The notes below the pieces were generated by a model, which had not been told where the DNA came from, did not search any database, and saw nothing but the letters and a program-made list of their open reading frames with translations. This document shows, piece after piece, positions 32,117 through 41,688 of a DNA stretch of 64,000 nucleotides (position 1 is its first letter; every line of letters starts with the position of its first letter). The translations under genes were made by a program, and so were the position numbers. Source of the DNA: Zasmidium citrigriseum (Eukaryota; Ascomycota; Dothideomycetes; Mycosphaerellales; Mycosphaerellaceae); assembly GCA_002786025.1 (NCBI GenBank), contig NHNW01000077.1, positions 103,617-167,616 of the forward strand. Reading direction: 5' to 3'.

Positions 32117-34177
32117 CTAGAAAAATGGACTCTGCTGCCCACCTCCATCCCCAAACAACTGATCATGATCCATATCATCCAAATTCATAAACTCCTCCAG
32201 ACCGCCCACACCGCCATCCTGTCCCTGCTCCCCATCATCCGCCGTCTCAAACCTCGGATCAATTTCCATGTCCGTCGTGCTCGGCCCTGCTTGCGCATCC
32301 GGCGCCGCAATATCCACATTCTCCGGTCCCGGCGGCTGTACGCCCTCCCTGATAACCACACCGGGAGGTATACTCCGTCCAAAAGCCTCTTTTCGACTAT
32401 CTTTTCGAACGTTGACTTTTTGTAGACGGGGTAGATTCGGAGGACGGTTGCTGTTGATGCAGTCCCCACGACTGTTCATCCAGAGACTGGACTCGCCGAT
32501 TTCGCCCGTGCGGGAGACTTGTTCGAAGTGTTGGGGTTGGAGGATCGGGAGGACGAGACTGGCTTCGTACCAGCGGCCTTTGATGTCATTGAGGTCGAGG
32601 CGGTGGTTGGTAGCGGCGAGTTTCCAGTAGTGTGCTGTGCGTTTCATCGGGATGGAGCGCGCGTTGCGGTAGGCGAGGTCTTCGGTGAGGCGTTGTGGGA
32701 GGTGTGGGTTGTTGTTTGGCGCGGCCAGGCTGGGGACTGCCGGGTTGGTGTGCTGGGTGCTGGTGAGGGTGTAGATGTCGCCTTGGAGCTTGACGGTCTG
32801 TTCGAGGACTTGTTTGGGGTTCATGGCCGAGACAATCTTGCGGTCGATGACGGTGTGGAGGACCATGATATCGGTACCGCCGCCGATGTGTATACGAATG
32901 GGATCGCCAGTCCAGATTTTCTCGGCGCCGAGGAAGATGCCGTCGTAGTGGGTCTCGATCACGTCCTTCTCGGTCTCAACAGTGCGGCGCTGGGCAAAGA
33001 GAGTGTAGGTCGAGTCGACCGTCTTAGCGGCCAAGATCGATCCGTCCACTTCCATATCACCTTTGCCATATCTCCCTTGCATCATGCCAGGCCAGTCTGC
33101 GTCGTCATAGCGCGGTGGATTCGGGAGGTTGTTGAGGCCATCATTAGTGAATCTGGGAACGCTCCATGCCAACCAGGGCCGCATCTCTGAGTCTGATGAC
33201 TTGACGACCTGTGCGTGGTTGTGGCCAGGATATGACAGCGGCTGGACCATATAATTGCGCGAATTCTGGTGATTCGATCCAGTCTGGAGCATCCACCGCC
33301 GTAGGATTACACCCAATCCCCAAGCAGCTCCACGCTTGAACCAAACGAGTTCACCCGGGCGGTACATGAATAGGTTGTATTGGCGATCGATTTTCTGATC
33401 CTCGGTCCTCGGCGGCGATAGCGGCGTGGGCTGGGCCGTTGGCTTTTGCTGAGGATTACCAGACATGGGACGTGGGACAGGGCCATCCTGCGGCACGACA
33501 TGTGCACTGGGCTGGCGTGGCATAGGCGTAGGCACAGGCTGTTCCTGCCTGATCGGTCTCTCTGCCATCTTCAGCTTGGCTCCTGGCAGAATGTTCTCAA
33601 TGTCTTCTGGAGTGCACAGCTTGCAGCTGCAGTTGTCCGGGTCGCCGCTCTCGTCTGTACATAGCCAGAGCAGATGTGGGAAGAAGTCATTTGGACTTCT
33701 GAACCGCTTCTTCCGTCCTTCAGGATGCCCATACAAATATGCATCTTGTCTGTCGTTTCCCCCCGCCGCATGTGTCTTGTTCTTGACCTCCGTCTTGCCA
33801 TTCTTCTCCGTCTTCTTGACATGTTCGTAGAGGCGGTAGTTCTCAGGGAAGGAGACGAGGATATAGCCGTTGTCTGCAGAACCGTCAAAATTCACCGCAT
33901 GCTGCTTACGCTGCGACTCGTGCACGTACATACCATTTCCAGACTTGTCCTTCCAGTCGAGCTCTCTCGCCAGCATGCCGCCCAGCTTCCTCCGCCAGTC
34001 CATGTGCTTCTGCTCTTCCACTGCCACCTCGTGGTAGAAATCACTCACTCCATCCTTGTCGGGCTTCTGGTCGAGCTGCTCCTCGGTCGGTTGGTTGAGC
34101 TCTTTCCGCTTGCCCTTGACCACCGTCTCGAGCGTGCCATCGCTGCGGCGGACGTATAGAGGATAGAAGCGCGCCAT
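32117..34177 (-). CDS. Clr2-like transcription-silencing protein
   Basis: A single-exon 686-residue protein. An N-terminal block around residues 100-190 (VSFPENYRLYEHVKK, AYLYGHPEGRKKRFRSPNDF, FFPHLLWLCTD, then CSCKLC) matches the N-terminal domain of fission-yeast Clr2 homologues. The second Clr2 region starts near residue 270 (FMYRPGELVWFKRGAAWGLG) and runs through WLAWSVPRF. In S. pombe, Clr2 is a subunit of the SHREC complex, which couples histone deacetylase Clr3 and remodeller Mit1 to heterochromatin silencing. The C-terminus is acidic and disordered. It is divergent from a SNF2/PHD remodeller across a 536-bp promoter. The family call rests on remembered motif similarity and should be checked by profile search. 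Confidence 0.78.
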   Translation of the reverse strand: MARFYPLYVRRSDGTLETVVKGKRKELNQPTEEQLDQKPDKDGVSDFYHEVAVEEQKHMDWRRKLGGMLARELDWKDKSGNGMYVHESQRKQHAVNFDGSADNGYILVSFPENYRLYEHVKKTEKNGKTEVKNKTHAAGGNDRQDAYLYGHPEGRKKRFRSPNDFFPHLLWLCTDESGDPDNCSCKLCTPEDIENILPGAKLKMAERPIRQEQPVPTPMPRQPSAHVVPQDGPVPRPMSGNPQQKPTAQPTPLSPPRTEDQKIDRQYNLFMYRPGELVWFKRGAAWGLGVILRRWMLQTGSNHQNSRNYMVQPLSYPGHNHAQVVKSSDSEMRPWLAWSVPRFTNDGLNNLPNPPRYDDADWPGMMQGRYGKGDMEVDGSILAAKTVDSTYTLFAQRRTVETEKDVIETHYDGIFLGAEKIWTGDPIRIHIGGGTDIMVLHTVIDRKIVSAMNPKQVLEQTVKLQGDIYTLTSTQHTNPAVPSLAAPNNNPHLPQRLTEDLAYRNARSIPMKRTAHYWKLAATNHRLDLNDIKGRWYEASLVLPILQPQHFEQVSRTGEIGESSLWMNSRGDCINSNRPPNLPRLQKVNVRKDSRKEAFGRSIPPGVVIREGVQPPGPENVDIAAPDAQAGPSTTDMEIDPRFETADDGEQGQDGGVGGLEEFMNLDDMDHDQLFGDGGGQQSPFF

Positions 34178-34713
34178 GGCAAAAGTGATTCGTTATGAAT
34201 GAGAAGCGAGCTGTATCTCGAGCTCAGCTTGGTGCTTCAACGCTCTCATCGTTGGTGGACATGTATTTTGTGAGGTCACCTCCAGCAGTGAGCTCGCAGC
34301 TTCCAAGTGCAAGTGCGGCGCAAATAGAGTTTTGATCTACGCAGGGGTCCAAACCTAATCTGGCGCGAAGCAGGCGCGACCGCGTCTTGCCCCAGGATCT
34401 TCGCGAGTGGTGAAAGACTCCCTACGACTTCACCTCACTAGCATTGACTCATATCTGGCGCCAGGAGCATCCATTGGGAGCAAGCATTGCTGTGCTTTGT
34501 CTAGATTACATACTCACGGCCTCCCTCTGACAGTGTGTTTGCCCGTGCATTCCTGTGAACGGCAGCTGATAATCTTTCAATCAGCTGCAAGCAAGCAGGT
34601 AAAATCTACTGAAGCAAAGCTCGAGTGAATACAGCATCTTCTGAAGGTGCGGGAGCGCCCGTTGTGAGGTGCGGCGGCAGCCTAAGACTTCGCTGCATCT
34701 TCAACTTCTTCCA
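34178..34713. promoter_or_regulatory. Divergent promoter of the Clr2-like and SNF2/PHD genes
   Basis: This 536-bp segment separates two divergent chromatin-protein genes. It has no coding support and no recognised site, and is the only place for both promoters. Confidence 0.45.
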
Positions 34714-37700
34714 ATGGATTACAACGACCTCGACGACCTCGCCATCTCCCCGACTCCTCCCAAACGACGCAAGGTGGTGGCAGTCTTTGCACCCAGGCCC
34801 AGCATGGCAGACTTGCTTGCCTCTTTCGGGGCCGTCAAATCTCCAACATCAGCGACACAAATGCGTCGAGAGTCTGCACATCTCAATGGCGAGACTGGCC
34901 CAAGCCGTAGAGGCATGAAGCAGCCCATCTCATACGCCGAGTCTCCACCGACTACACCTGGCTCTGCGCGAACAATTTCCACCTACCAAGATGCATTGGA
35001 GACGCCAGGATATGACGATGGCGATGGTGATACTGCCGAGACGAGCGAAGACGAACTCATTTCTGATGATGTGATCCACGCAGTCCCACGCGGCACGGCG
35101 GCCAAGTATATCAGGCTCTCTGCAACGATATCAATGACTCGGTGTACTAACGCATTGCAGACTCGCTGCTCAAGCCGAAGCTCAAGCAGCCGCTCAAGCC
35201 CAATTGCCAGATCGAAGCAGGAGAGGAAACGTGAATTACGCCCGACCAGTCCCCAAGATCGCAAAGAAAGCTCCGCCCCAGAAGAGGAAATCGAAGAAGA
35301 TCTTGTCGTCCGACACCACACGCGAAGCACAGCCCAAAGACGAAACCGCGCGTACGAAGATCCGTCAAGACATTGCCAACATCACCAAACCGAAGCGCGA
35401 TGCCTTCATTGCCGTACATCGAAATCTCTTCCGACCATTACTTCCGTCAAGCAGCTACCTAGACAAACTGGACAAGGCTGTGGCAATGAGCAGTCGTGAA
35501 CCCAGATACAGTCCATATACTCTCCTGGAGAAGCAGCCCGCTGGCGTCACGGCAACGATGAAGCCGTACCAGCTCGAAGGCCTATCGTACCTCGTATACA
35601 TGCACAAGAATGGTATGTCATCTATACTCGGCGACGAAATGGGCCTGGGGAAGACACTGCAGACGCTGTCACTCTTTCAATACCTGACAGAGACGGAGCC
35701 GTGTAAGGGCGAAAACAGACCGTTCCTCGTGGTCTGCCCACTTAGCGTCCTCTCTTCTTGGATGTCTGAGACTCGCAAGTGGACCCCGGACCTAAACGTC
35801 ATCCGCTTTCATGGGCCCAAAGTTGAGCGCGAGCGGTTCAAGAAGGAGTGCCTCGAGAGGAAGGCACGCTACGAGAACGGACGGGGCTCAGACGACGATC
35901 GCATTGACCTGGTCGTTACCACGTACGAGACCTTCGCAGCCGACGACAACTGGTTCAAGCGCTCTTATGTCTGGCGCTACTGCGTGCTTGATGAGGGCCA
36001 CAAAATCAAGAACGAGAAGTCTGATATTTCCTCGGCTCTGCAAGGTCTCAGCGCAGAATACCGCCTGCTGCTGACCGGCACTCCTCTTCAAAACAACCTC
36101 AAAGAGATGTGGGCACTGCTTCATTGGCTCTTTCCAGAGGTGTTCATCAGAGATAGCGCCGAGGAATTTCGCAAGGCTTTTGACCTGACCAAGGGCACCG
36201 TCTCAAGCTCTTTCATGGACCACGCACGTCGCTTGCTGGAGCTGATCATGCTTCGTCGAATGAAGACCAGTCCTGGCGTGAATCTCGGCTTGCCTCCGAA
36301 GGAAGAAGTCCTCCTTTACGTGCCACTTACGCCAATGCAACGATTTTGGTACACTCGTCTTCTTACGAAAGCTGATCAAGCAACCCTGGACGATCTTTTT
36401 GGCGGCGCTAGAGACAAGGAAGCGATGTCCCTTCAAAATGAGGCCAACGACCAACAGCTGTCTCTCCTCGAAAAGGCTGCGGAAGCTGCCACTGGTGACG
36501 CTGCCAATGACACGAACATGGATGTCTGGGCGGAGAGCAGGGCCATCATGGAGGAAGCCCTTCGTCAAGGCCAAGCCGAAGACGGGCAAAACGAGGGCGC
36601 ATGGCGCAAACTCATGAATCTCATGATGCAGCTGCGAAAGGTTTGCAACCACCCATACCTGCTTCCGAACACTGCCCCTGAGCTTTACGACATCGGCGAG
36701 CATGTCAAGACCGCGTCAGGCAAGTTCATTGTTCTGGACAAGCTCCTCGATGAGCTGGTACTCAAGCAGCGCAAGAAAGTCATCATCTTCTCTGGCTTCA
36801 CCAAGACTTTGAACCTGGTCGGGGAATTGCTTGCGCTTAAGGGCGCCAGCAGCCACAATCCTCCGTTCCGCTTTGCCCGACTCGATGGAGGCACAAATCG
36901 TGCGCAGCGCAATCTGGCCATTCGGATGTTCAACGACTTCCAGACCGACTACAAAGTCATGCTTTTGTCCACCAGAGCTGGTGGTCTTGGTATCAATCTG
37001 ACGTCGGCCACTGAGGTCGTCTTTATGGGTAAGTCAAGAGCAGAAGCTCTCCCTGCCACATGCCTGAGACACATACTGACCTTCTACCCTTTGCTTCCAG
37101 ATGAGGATTGGAATCCTCAAGTCACCTTGCAAGCAGAGGCACGAGCCCATCGCATTGGACAGACCAAACCAGTCACCATCTACAAGCTCTGTACTCAGGG
37201 CACTGTCGAAGAGCAGATGATGGGCAGAATCCGGAAGAAACTCTATCTTTCCGCGAAGATCACCGAGAGCATGCGGAACATCCACAGCAGCAGCACGCCG
37301 GACAAGAAGCGCAAGCGCCAGTCGACGACTGCTGTCGACGACGACGCTCCTCATCTCGATACTGCCTCCCTGCAGTCACTCATTCGGCGTGGTGCTCAGA
37401 CGCTGACGAGGCCGGAAATTGATGTGACTGAAATGCTGGGCTGGGATTGGGAAACCACCCTCGGGAAGTGCAAAGACAAACCAGTCGACGACAACGTCAA
37501 TGATCAGAGCGGCCATGTGGATGAGCAGGCTTGGCTCAACTCCATGGAGCGCGTGGAGACTGCGGTCTTCGAAGGTAAAAAGCATATGAAAGAGTTGGAG
37601 AAGCGAGCAGAGGAGAATACCGAGCTGAACCGCGGCGATCGTCGCCTGGGCAAGAACACCACTGTCGAGATTGACGGATTCATGATCAACAAGGAATCGA

Positions 37701-38383
37701 TGCTCTGTGGCGACTGGGAGGCTGTGCCGACGTTCGCTGGAAAGGATCCACGCCTTGCCGAACCAAAGAGGGAGAAGAAGGCTGCGATCAACCACCAGGA
37801 ATTCTGCCAATGCTGCTGGGAGGGCGGTGAGATTGTGCTGTGCGCCGGATGCCCTCGTGCGTACCATCGAGAGTGCCTCAGCGAAGAGCACAAGATCAAA
37901 TCCAGGGGCTGGGCCAACTTCTACTGCCCACAACACGAATGCCACGACTGTGGTGCAAAGACCACTGACGCAGGCGGTCTCATCTTCCGCTGCAGATGGT
38001 GCGAGAACGGCTTCTGCGAGGACTGCCTGGACTGGGAACAGATCAATCTCGTCGGCGACACCCTGCCCGAGTTCGAAATGCTCGGCTTCGGCCACGTCGA
38101 CCAAGCCCACTTCATCGACTGTCACCACTGCGTCGAGCACTGGAAGAACGATCCAAAAGCCCGCAAAGTCGCGGCAAACGTCAAAGCCCGCTACGAGAAG
38201 GACTTCGAGAACTTCGTGGCCTCCTTTGACGACACCATGGGCGGAGCAGACGCTCAACCAACCCCGGACACGCTCTCCGAAGTCCATACTCCAATTCAGG
38301 AGGAGGCCCCTCTGGGCCCGGTCCATGGCCACCCCAAGCCGCGCTCGGCCAAGAAGGCCAAGATTTCCTACACGTACTCTTGA
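34714..38383 (+). CDS. SNF2-family chromatin-remodelling ATPase with C-terminal PHD region
   Basis: Three exons, 34714-35105, 35161-37028 and 37101-38383, give 1180 residues. The helicase motifs are in order: GDEMGLGKTLQT (motif I, ~residue 287), VVTTYETF (Ib), DEGHKIKN (II, ~407), LTGTPLQNN (III), the C-lobe FSGFTKTLNLV, LLSTRAGGLGINLTSA (V) and QAEARAHRIGQ (VI, ~766). The spacing resembles the ISWI/LSH group. From ~988 a Cys/His-rich module (FCQCCWEGGEIVLCAGCPRAYH, then FYCPQHECHDCGAK, CRWCENGFCEDC) forms a PHD plus extended zinc region. Basic nuclear-localisation-like stretches precede the ATPase. The 72-nt second intron is a multiple of three with no stop. It is divergent from the Clr2-like gene. 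Confidence 0.93.
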
Positions 38384-38733
38384 AAAGCGCCACCGATCTT
38401 GACTGCTAGATCCCATCTCCACATGGGAAATGAAGCCAAGGGAGCTTGGCTTCAGGATGGAGATCGCTTATCTTGACCTTCTTGACTTTTGAAGATCGAT
38501 CCTTGCGGAGTCTTGGTCTTGAGGATGACGACGCAGCGCGATACCCGAAAGTCTCATTCAGGAGGTTGCCCATGAAGCGAGCAATTGCATTGTTGTACCA
38601 GTAGCCAGTAGCATCAAATCAGGAGAATGAAGAATGACTTGCGACTGTTTTCATTACGTTGAACCAACATCTCTTTATCCTGCGCCTTGTCTGTCTCTCG
38701 AGTCAGTTGCTGATGCTGAGGGACTCAATGATG
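38384..38733. other. 3' flank of the SNF2 gene
   Basis: Contains a perfect short inverted repeat around 38414-38460 (TCCATCTCCACATGGGA-type arms with GGAGCTTGGCTTC) that may mark the transcript end. No coding support. Confidence 0.4.
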
Positions 38734-38820
38734 GCTCCAGCAATCCCCGGATTTCTGGCAAAGGTCCGAAAGTGCAACAAGCCCTTCAATGGCTTAGAGT
38801 CGCCCACTCTCGCGGAGAGA
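38734..38820. repeat. Imperfect direct repeat, copy 1
   Basis: About 87 bp from GCTCCAGCAATCCCC to CTCTCGCGGAGAGA. It recurs at 41337-41423 in the same orientation, with differences that are mostly C/T or A/G. The pair brackets the decayed gene and the minisatellite. Confidence 0.75.
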
Positions 38821-40230
38821 TGTGTCGGAGCAGCGTACGTTCGGAAGCAAAGCCAATGGCAAGCGGCTGTTGCGTATCACACGATCCCACGCAGAAGCGC
38901 CTCCAGCTTTGACAACATTCTTCCACTCTTGAAGCTGTTCATCCCGTCGAGTGAGCGGATGCCATGGCTGAGCGACTGGAGGCAGTGGTCTCTGCGCTGC
39001 ATCGTAGAGTGTAGGCGGCGGCTGAGTGACTCGAGGCCTCGTCTGAGCGGCTAGAGGCGGAGATGCATCAATGAGTCGATTCGACACCTGCTCGCCAGAT
39101 CCAAAGAAGAGCCCCAAGGACTGTTGACGGGCCTCTTTGTCGTGAAACGGAGCCTTCTCGCCACGGTTGAACAGTCGAATCGATGATCCCCTAGGCCTGA
39201 ACATTGCGAAGAAAGACTTGTGCTGTACTTGCTGGCCAGCCAGTTCGTGGGCGAAATTGATGACCTCGTCGCTCATTTAGCAGATCTGGGGATGCAAGAG
39301 GTGTCGCGCATGGCATTCCGGATGAATCCCAAAGGTTGGAAGAGGTTGTTCCTAAACACCTCCTACCGTTGGAGGTATACCGACATGCTCGAGCTTCCCG
39401 AATATGGGGACGTTGTCTTTGAGTGCCACCATCTTCGGCTTCATGATGGTCTGGACCTTCGGACACACCGCTGAACCCCATGCTATAACACACCTCGCGT
39501 GTGTATCTTTCAACAACCACTCAAGGAAGCGATCGAACTGCTGGAGAATGGCCGGGTCGAGCATTCGTGAGTATGGCTTGTGATCCTTGTGGTTGAGACG
39601 TTGGCATCGCAATGGCACGATATCGTGCATGGCCGCACGAGCAGTGCCGCACTTCATTTCCGCGAGTTTGATACAAGGGTTGCCCAGGTCTCGAATACTA
39701 CCACATTCCAGCTGCGAGCACCAGAACGTTGGATAGTGAAAGATGTGGAGTATCGCGTCGTACAAAGGGAGTGCTAGAGGCTTCCACGGAAAGTCGTCGA
39801 CAAAGGTTAGGATAGTGAGGACCATAACAAGCTATCGGTAGAGCATGGTGCAATGAAGCTTCTTCTTGCAAGCGTTAAACACTTCGTCGATAAGGTCGTT
39901 ATCGAGATCGAATCGAAACTCCTCGTAGATCCGCGCAAAGACAATATATTTCTTATTGGCTCGGTCGATGTGGGAAGGCGGCGGGTGCTGTTACAACGTT
40001 CTCAAGATATTCCTAGGGTAGTAATTCGATGAAGTCCTCGATACTCTTTAATGAAAGTGTGCTGGCTCCTTCTCCTGTAGCTCGGCGATTGCAGGTTAGT
40101 TACTGTCGTAGTCACTATCGTCGTCGGCTTCCTTAGTGCGAGGCTCCAAATCACACAACTCGTCGGCATTGAGATCGAGGATATGCTCTCTACGTTCTCG
40201 GTAACACTGTCTTTGCTGCTGTTAGGAATG
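38794..40230 (-). pseudogene. Decayed gene of unknown family with several in-frame stops
   Basis: On the minus strand one reading frame can be followed from about 39985 to 38794 through three stop codons: TAG at 39836-39834, TAG at 39354-39352 and TAA at 39279-39277. Protein-like sequence continues on both sides of each stop: YIVFARIYEEFRFDLDND upstream, LEWLLKDTHARCVIAWGS in the middle, VINFAHELAGQQVQHKSFF after the last. A shifted frame upstream (about 40230-40060) reads ILDLNADELCDLEPRTKEA and also meets TAA codons. All stops are TAA/TAG, as expected if CAA/CAG codons were mutated by C-to-T change. I do not recognise the family. An intron explanation for one stop cannot be excluded, but not for all. 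Confidence 0.5.
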
Positions 40231-40479
40231 GCTAGCGCATCAAGGGTTCGCTTTGGGTCCTGTGACTCTTCTGGAGTTGGCAGCCCCGAACCGTATCCGG
40301 GAAATTGGCATTCCCTAGCGCACGTCTGAATTGAGTAATGAGCTGGTGTGGTGGAAGTACAATTCGCCGGGTACGGACATCCCAAACGCTACTTGCGATA
40401 TGGTCCTGGTTTTCTTGGCGGTTCCCAAACCGGCCGGTTGCCCATAGCTTTGCTCCCGACCGTATGCTGCTTGGGGATG

Positions 40480-40889
40480 GAGTCTTAAGTAGCAGCGGAG
40501 TAGTCGAGAGCAGCGGAGTAATCGAGGGCGACAGAGTCTCGGATAGCGACAGAGTCTTGGATAGCGACAGAATCTTAGATAGCCGCGGAGTCTTGGATAG
40601 CGACAGAGTCTTAAGTAGTAGCGGAGTAGTCGAGAGCAGCGGAGTAATCGAGGGCGACAGAGTCTCGGATAGCGACAGAGTGTTGGATAGCGACAGAATC
40701 TTAGATAGCCGCGGAGTCTTGGATAGCGACAGAGTCTTAAGTAGTAGCGGAGTAGTCGAGAGCAGCGGAATAATCGAGGGCGACGGAGTCTCGGATAGCC
40801 GGAGAGTCTTGGATAGCCGCAAAGTCTTGAATAGCCACCGAGTTTTGGATAGCCGCGGAGTCTCGAGTCGCAACGGAGGCTTAAGTAGG
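40480..40889. repeat. 18-bp minisatellite with 126-bp higher-order unit
   Basis: The basic unit is a variant of GTCTTGGATAGCGACAGA (18 bp). Seven units form a 126-bp block whose start GTCTTAAGTAG recurs at 40482, 40608 and 40734. Because the unit is a multiple of three, several frames stay open: 212 codons on plus (40338-40976, VLDSDR-type repeats) and 283/211 codons on minus (SLSKTL-type and RLCRYP-type repeats). I take it as a minisatellite rather than a proven coding repeat. Confidence 0.85.
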
Positions 40890-41336
40890 GGGGTAGTTCT
40901 CGGTGGCACAGCAATGCCAGGTGACCGCGGGCGCCATAACGAGACAGCAATGTCGCCTAGGGGGGCGACAACGTAGCAATAGTGTAACTGGACGAAGAGA
41001 TGACGGTGCAATTGACGGGAAGTGGTTGTTGTCGGGTAGTGGGAGTGAGGTGAAGCAGAGGACTGCGAAGCCAACTGAGGCAAGTGGGATAGAATAAGCC
41101 GTCCCTACCTGTATTGGCGTGGAAAGGTAAGGTACGCGGTCAATCACCCGCGATACTAATATCGTCACATCCAATGATACGGACGACGCATGTGATCAAT
41201 CACAGTAGTTGCAGATGATACAGGTTACTCATGTGATCCCTCACAGTGATTACAACAGATCCTACTACAGAGATGCATAGCTGCGTGCCCCAATCCGTGC
41301 ACCGGATCCTCGATGTTCCGGTCAAAGTGAAAGATT
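40890..41336. other. Unassigned accessory sequence
   Basis: Between minisatellite and second direct repeat. It has a short near-repeat ACATGAGT/ATCACA pattern: 'GTGATCAATCACAGTAGTTGCAG' and 'GTGATCCCTCACAGTGATTACA' type sequences at about 41191 and 41231 are related. No gene is supported. Confidence 0.4.
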
Positions 41337-41423
41337 GCTCCAGCGATCCCCAAACCTCCGGCAAAGGTCGAGAGTGTAACACGCCCCCCAACGGCTCAGA
41401 GTCGCACACTCTCGCGGAGAGAG
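41337..41423. repeat. Imperfect direct repeat, copy 2
   Basis: Matches 38734-38820 in the same orientation from GCTCCAGCGATCCCC to CTCTCGCGGAGAGA, with scattered substitutions, mainly transitions. It lies between the minisatellite and the laccase 3' end. Confidence 0.75.
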
Positions 41424-41688
41424 CTGATCTTCCAACTCGAGAAGAGCAATGAGGATAGTGAAATGAAGGAGAATCCTGAGAAGCGAAGCTATCAGACATT
41501 ATCAGTCATTCATTACCAAAAAATCGAAGTCATGATCTGTCTCATCATGAAGCTGTATCCCAAAAAGTCCCTTCCCAAATACGAAACATCAAACGTGGGT
41601 ATATCCAAAGTGATGCCCCCTCCTTTTCTGCAGATGCCAAAAAGCCCAATCCTGTACAACCCAACCCAAACCTGTCGATGTCTTTTAC

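Noticed and set aside
36203..36703. Antisense ORFs across the SNF2 gene (for example 36203-36703 and 37376-38422 minus)
   Set aside because: Shadows of a strongly supported plus-strand gene; no independent motif.
34714..38383. Direct identification of the SNF2 protein as Mit1
   Set aside because: The PHD region is C-terminal and the ATPase looks ISWI/LSH-like; Mit1 has a different domain order.
40480..40889. CRISPR-like appearance of regularly spaced repeats
   Set aside because: Repeats are contiguous 18-bp variants without unique spacers, and the genome is fungal.
38734..41423. Treating the 87-bp direct repeats as LTRs
   Set aside because: No TG...CA ends, target duplication, polypurine tract or retroelement coding sequence was seen between them.
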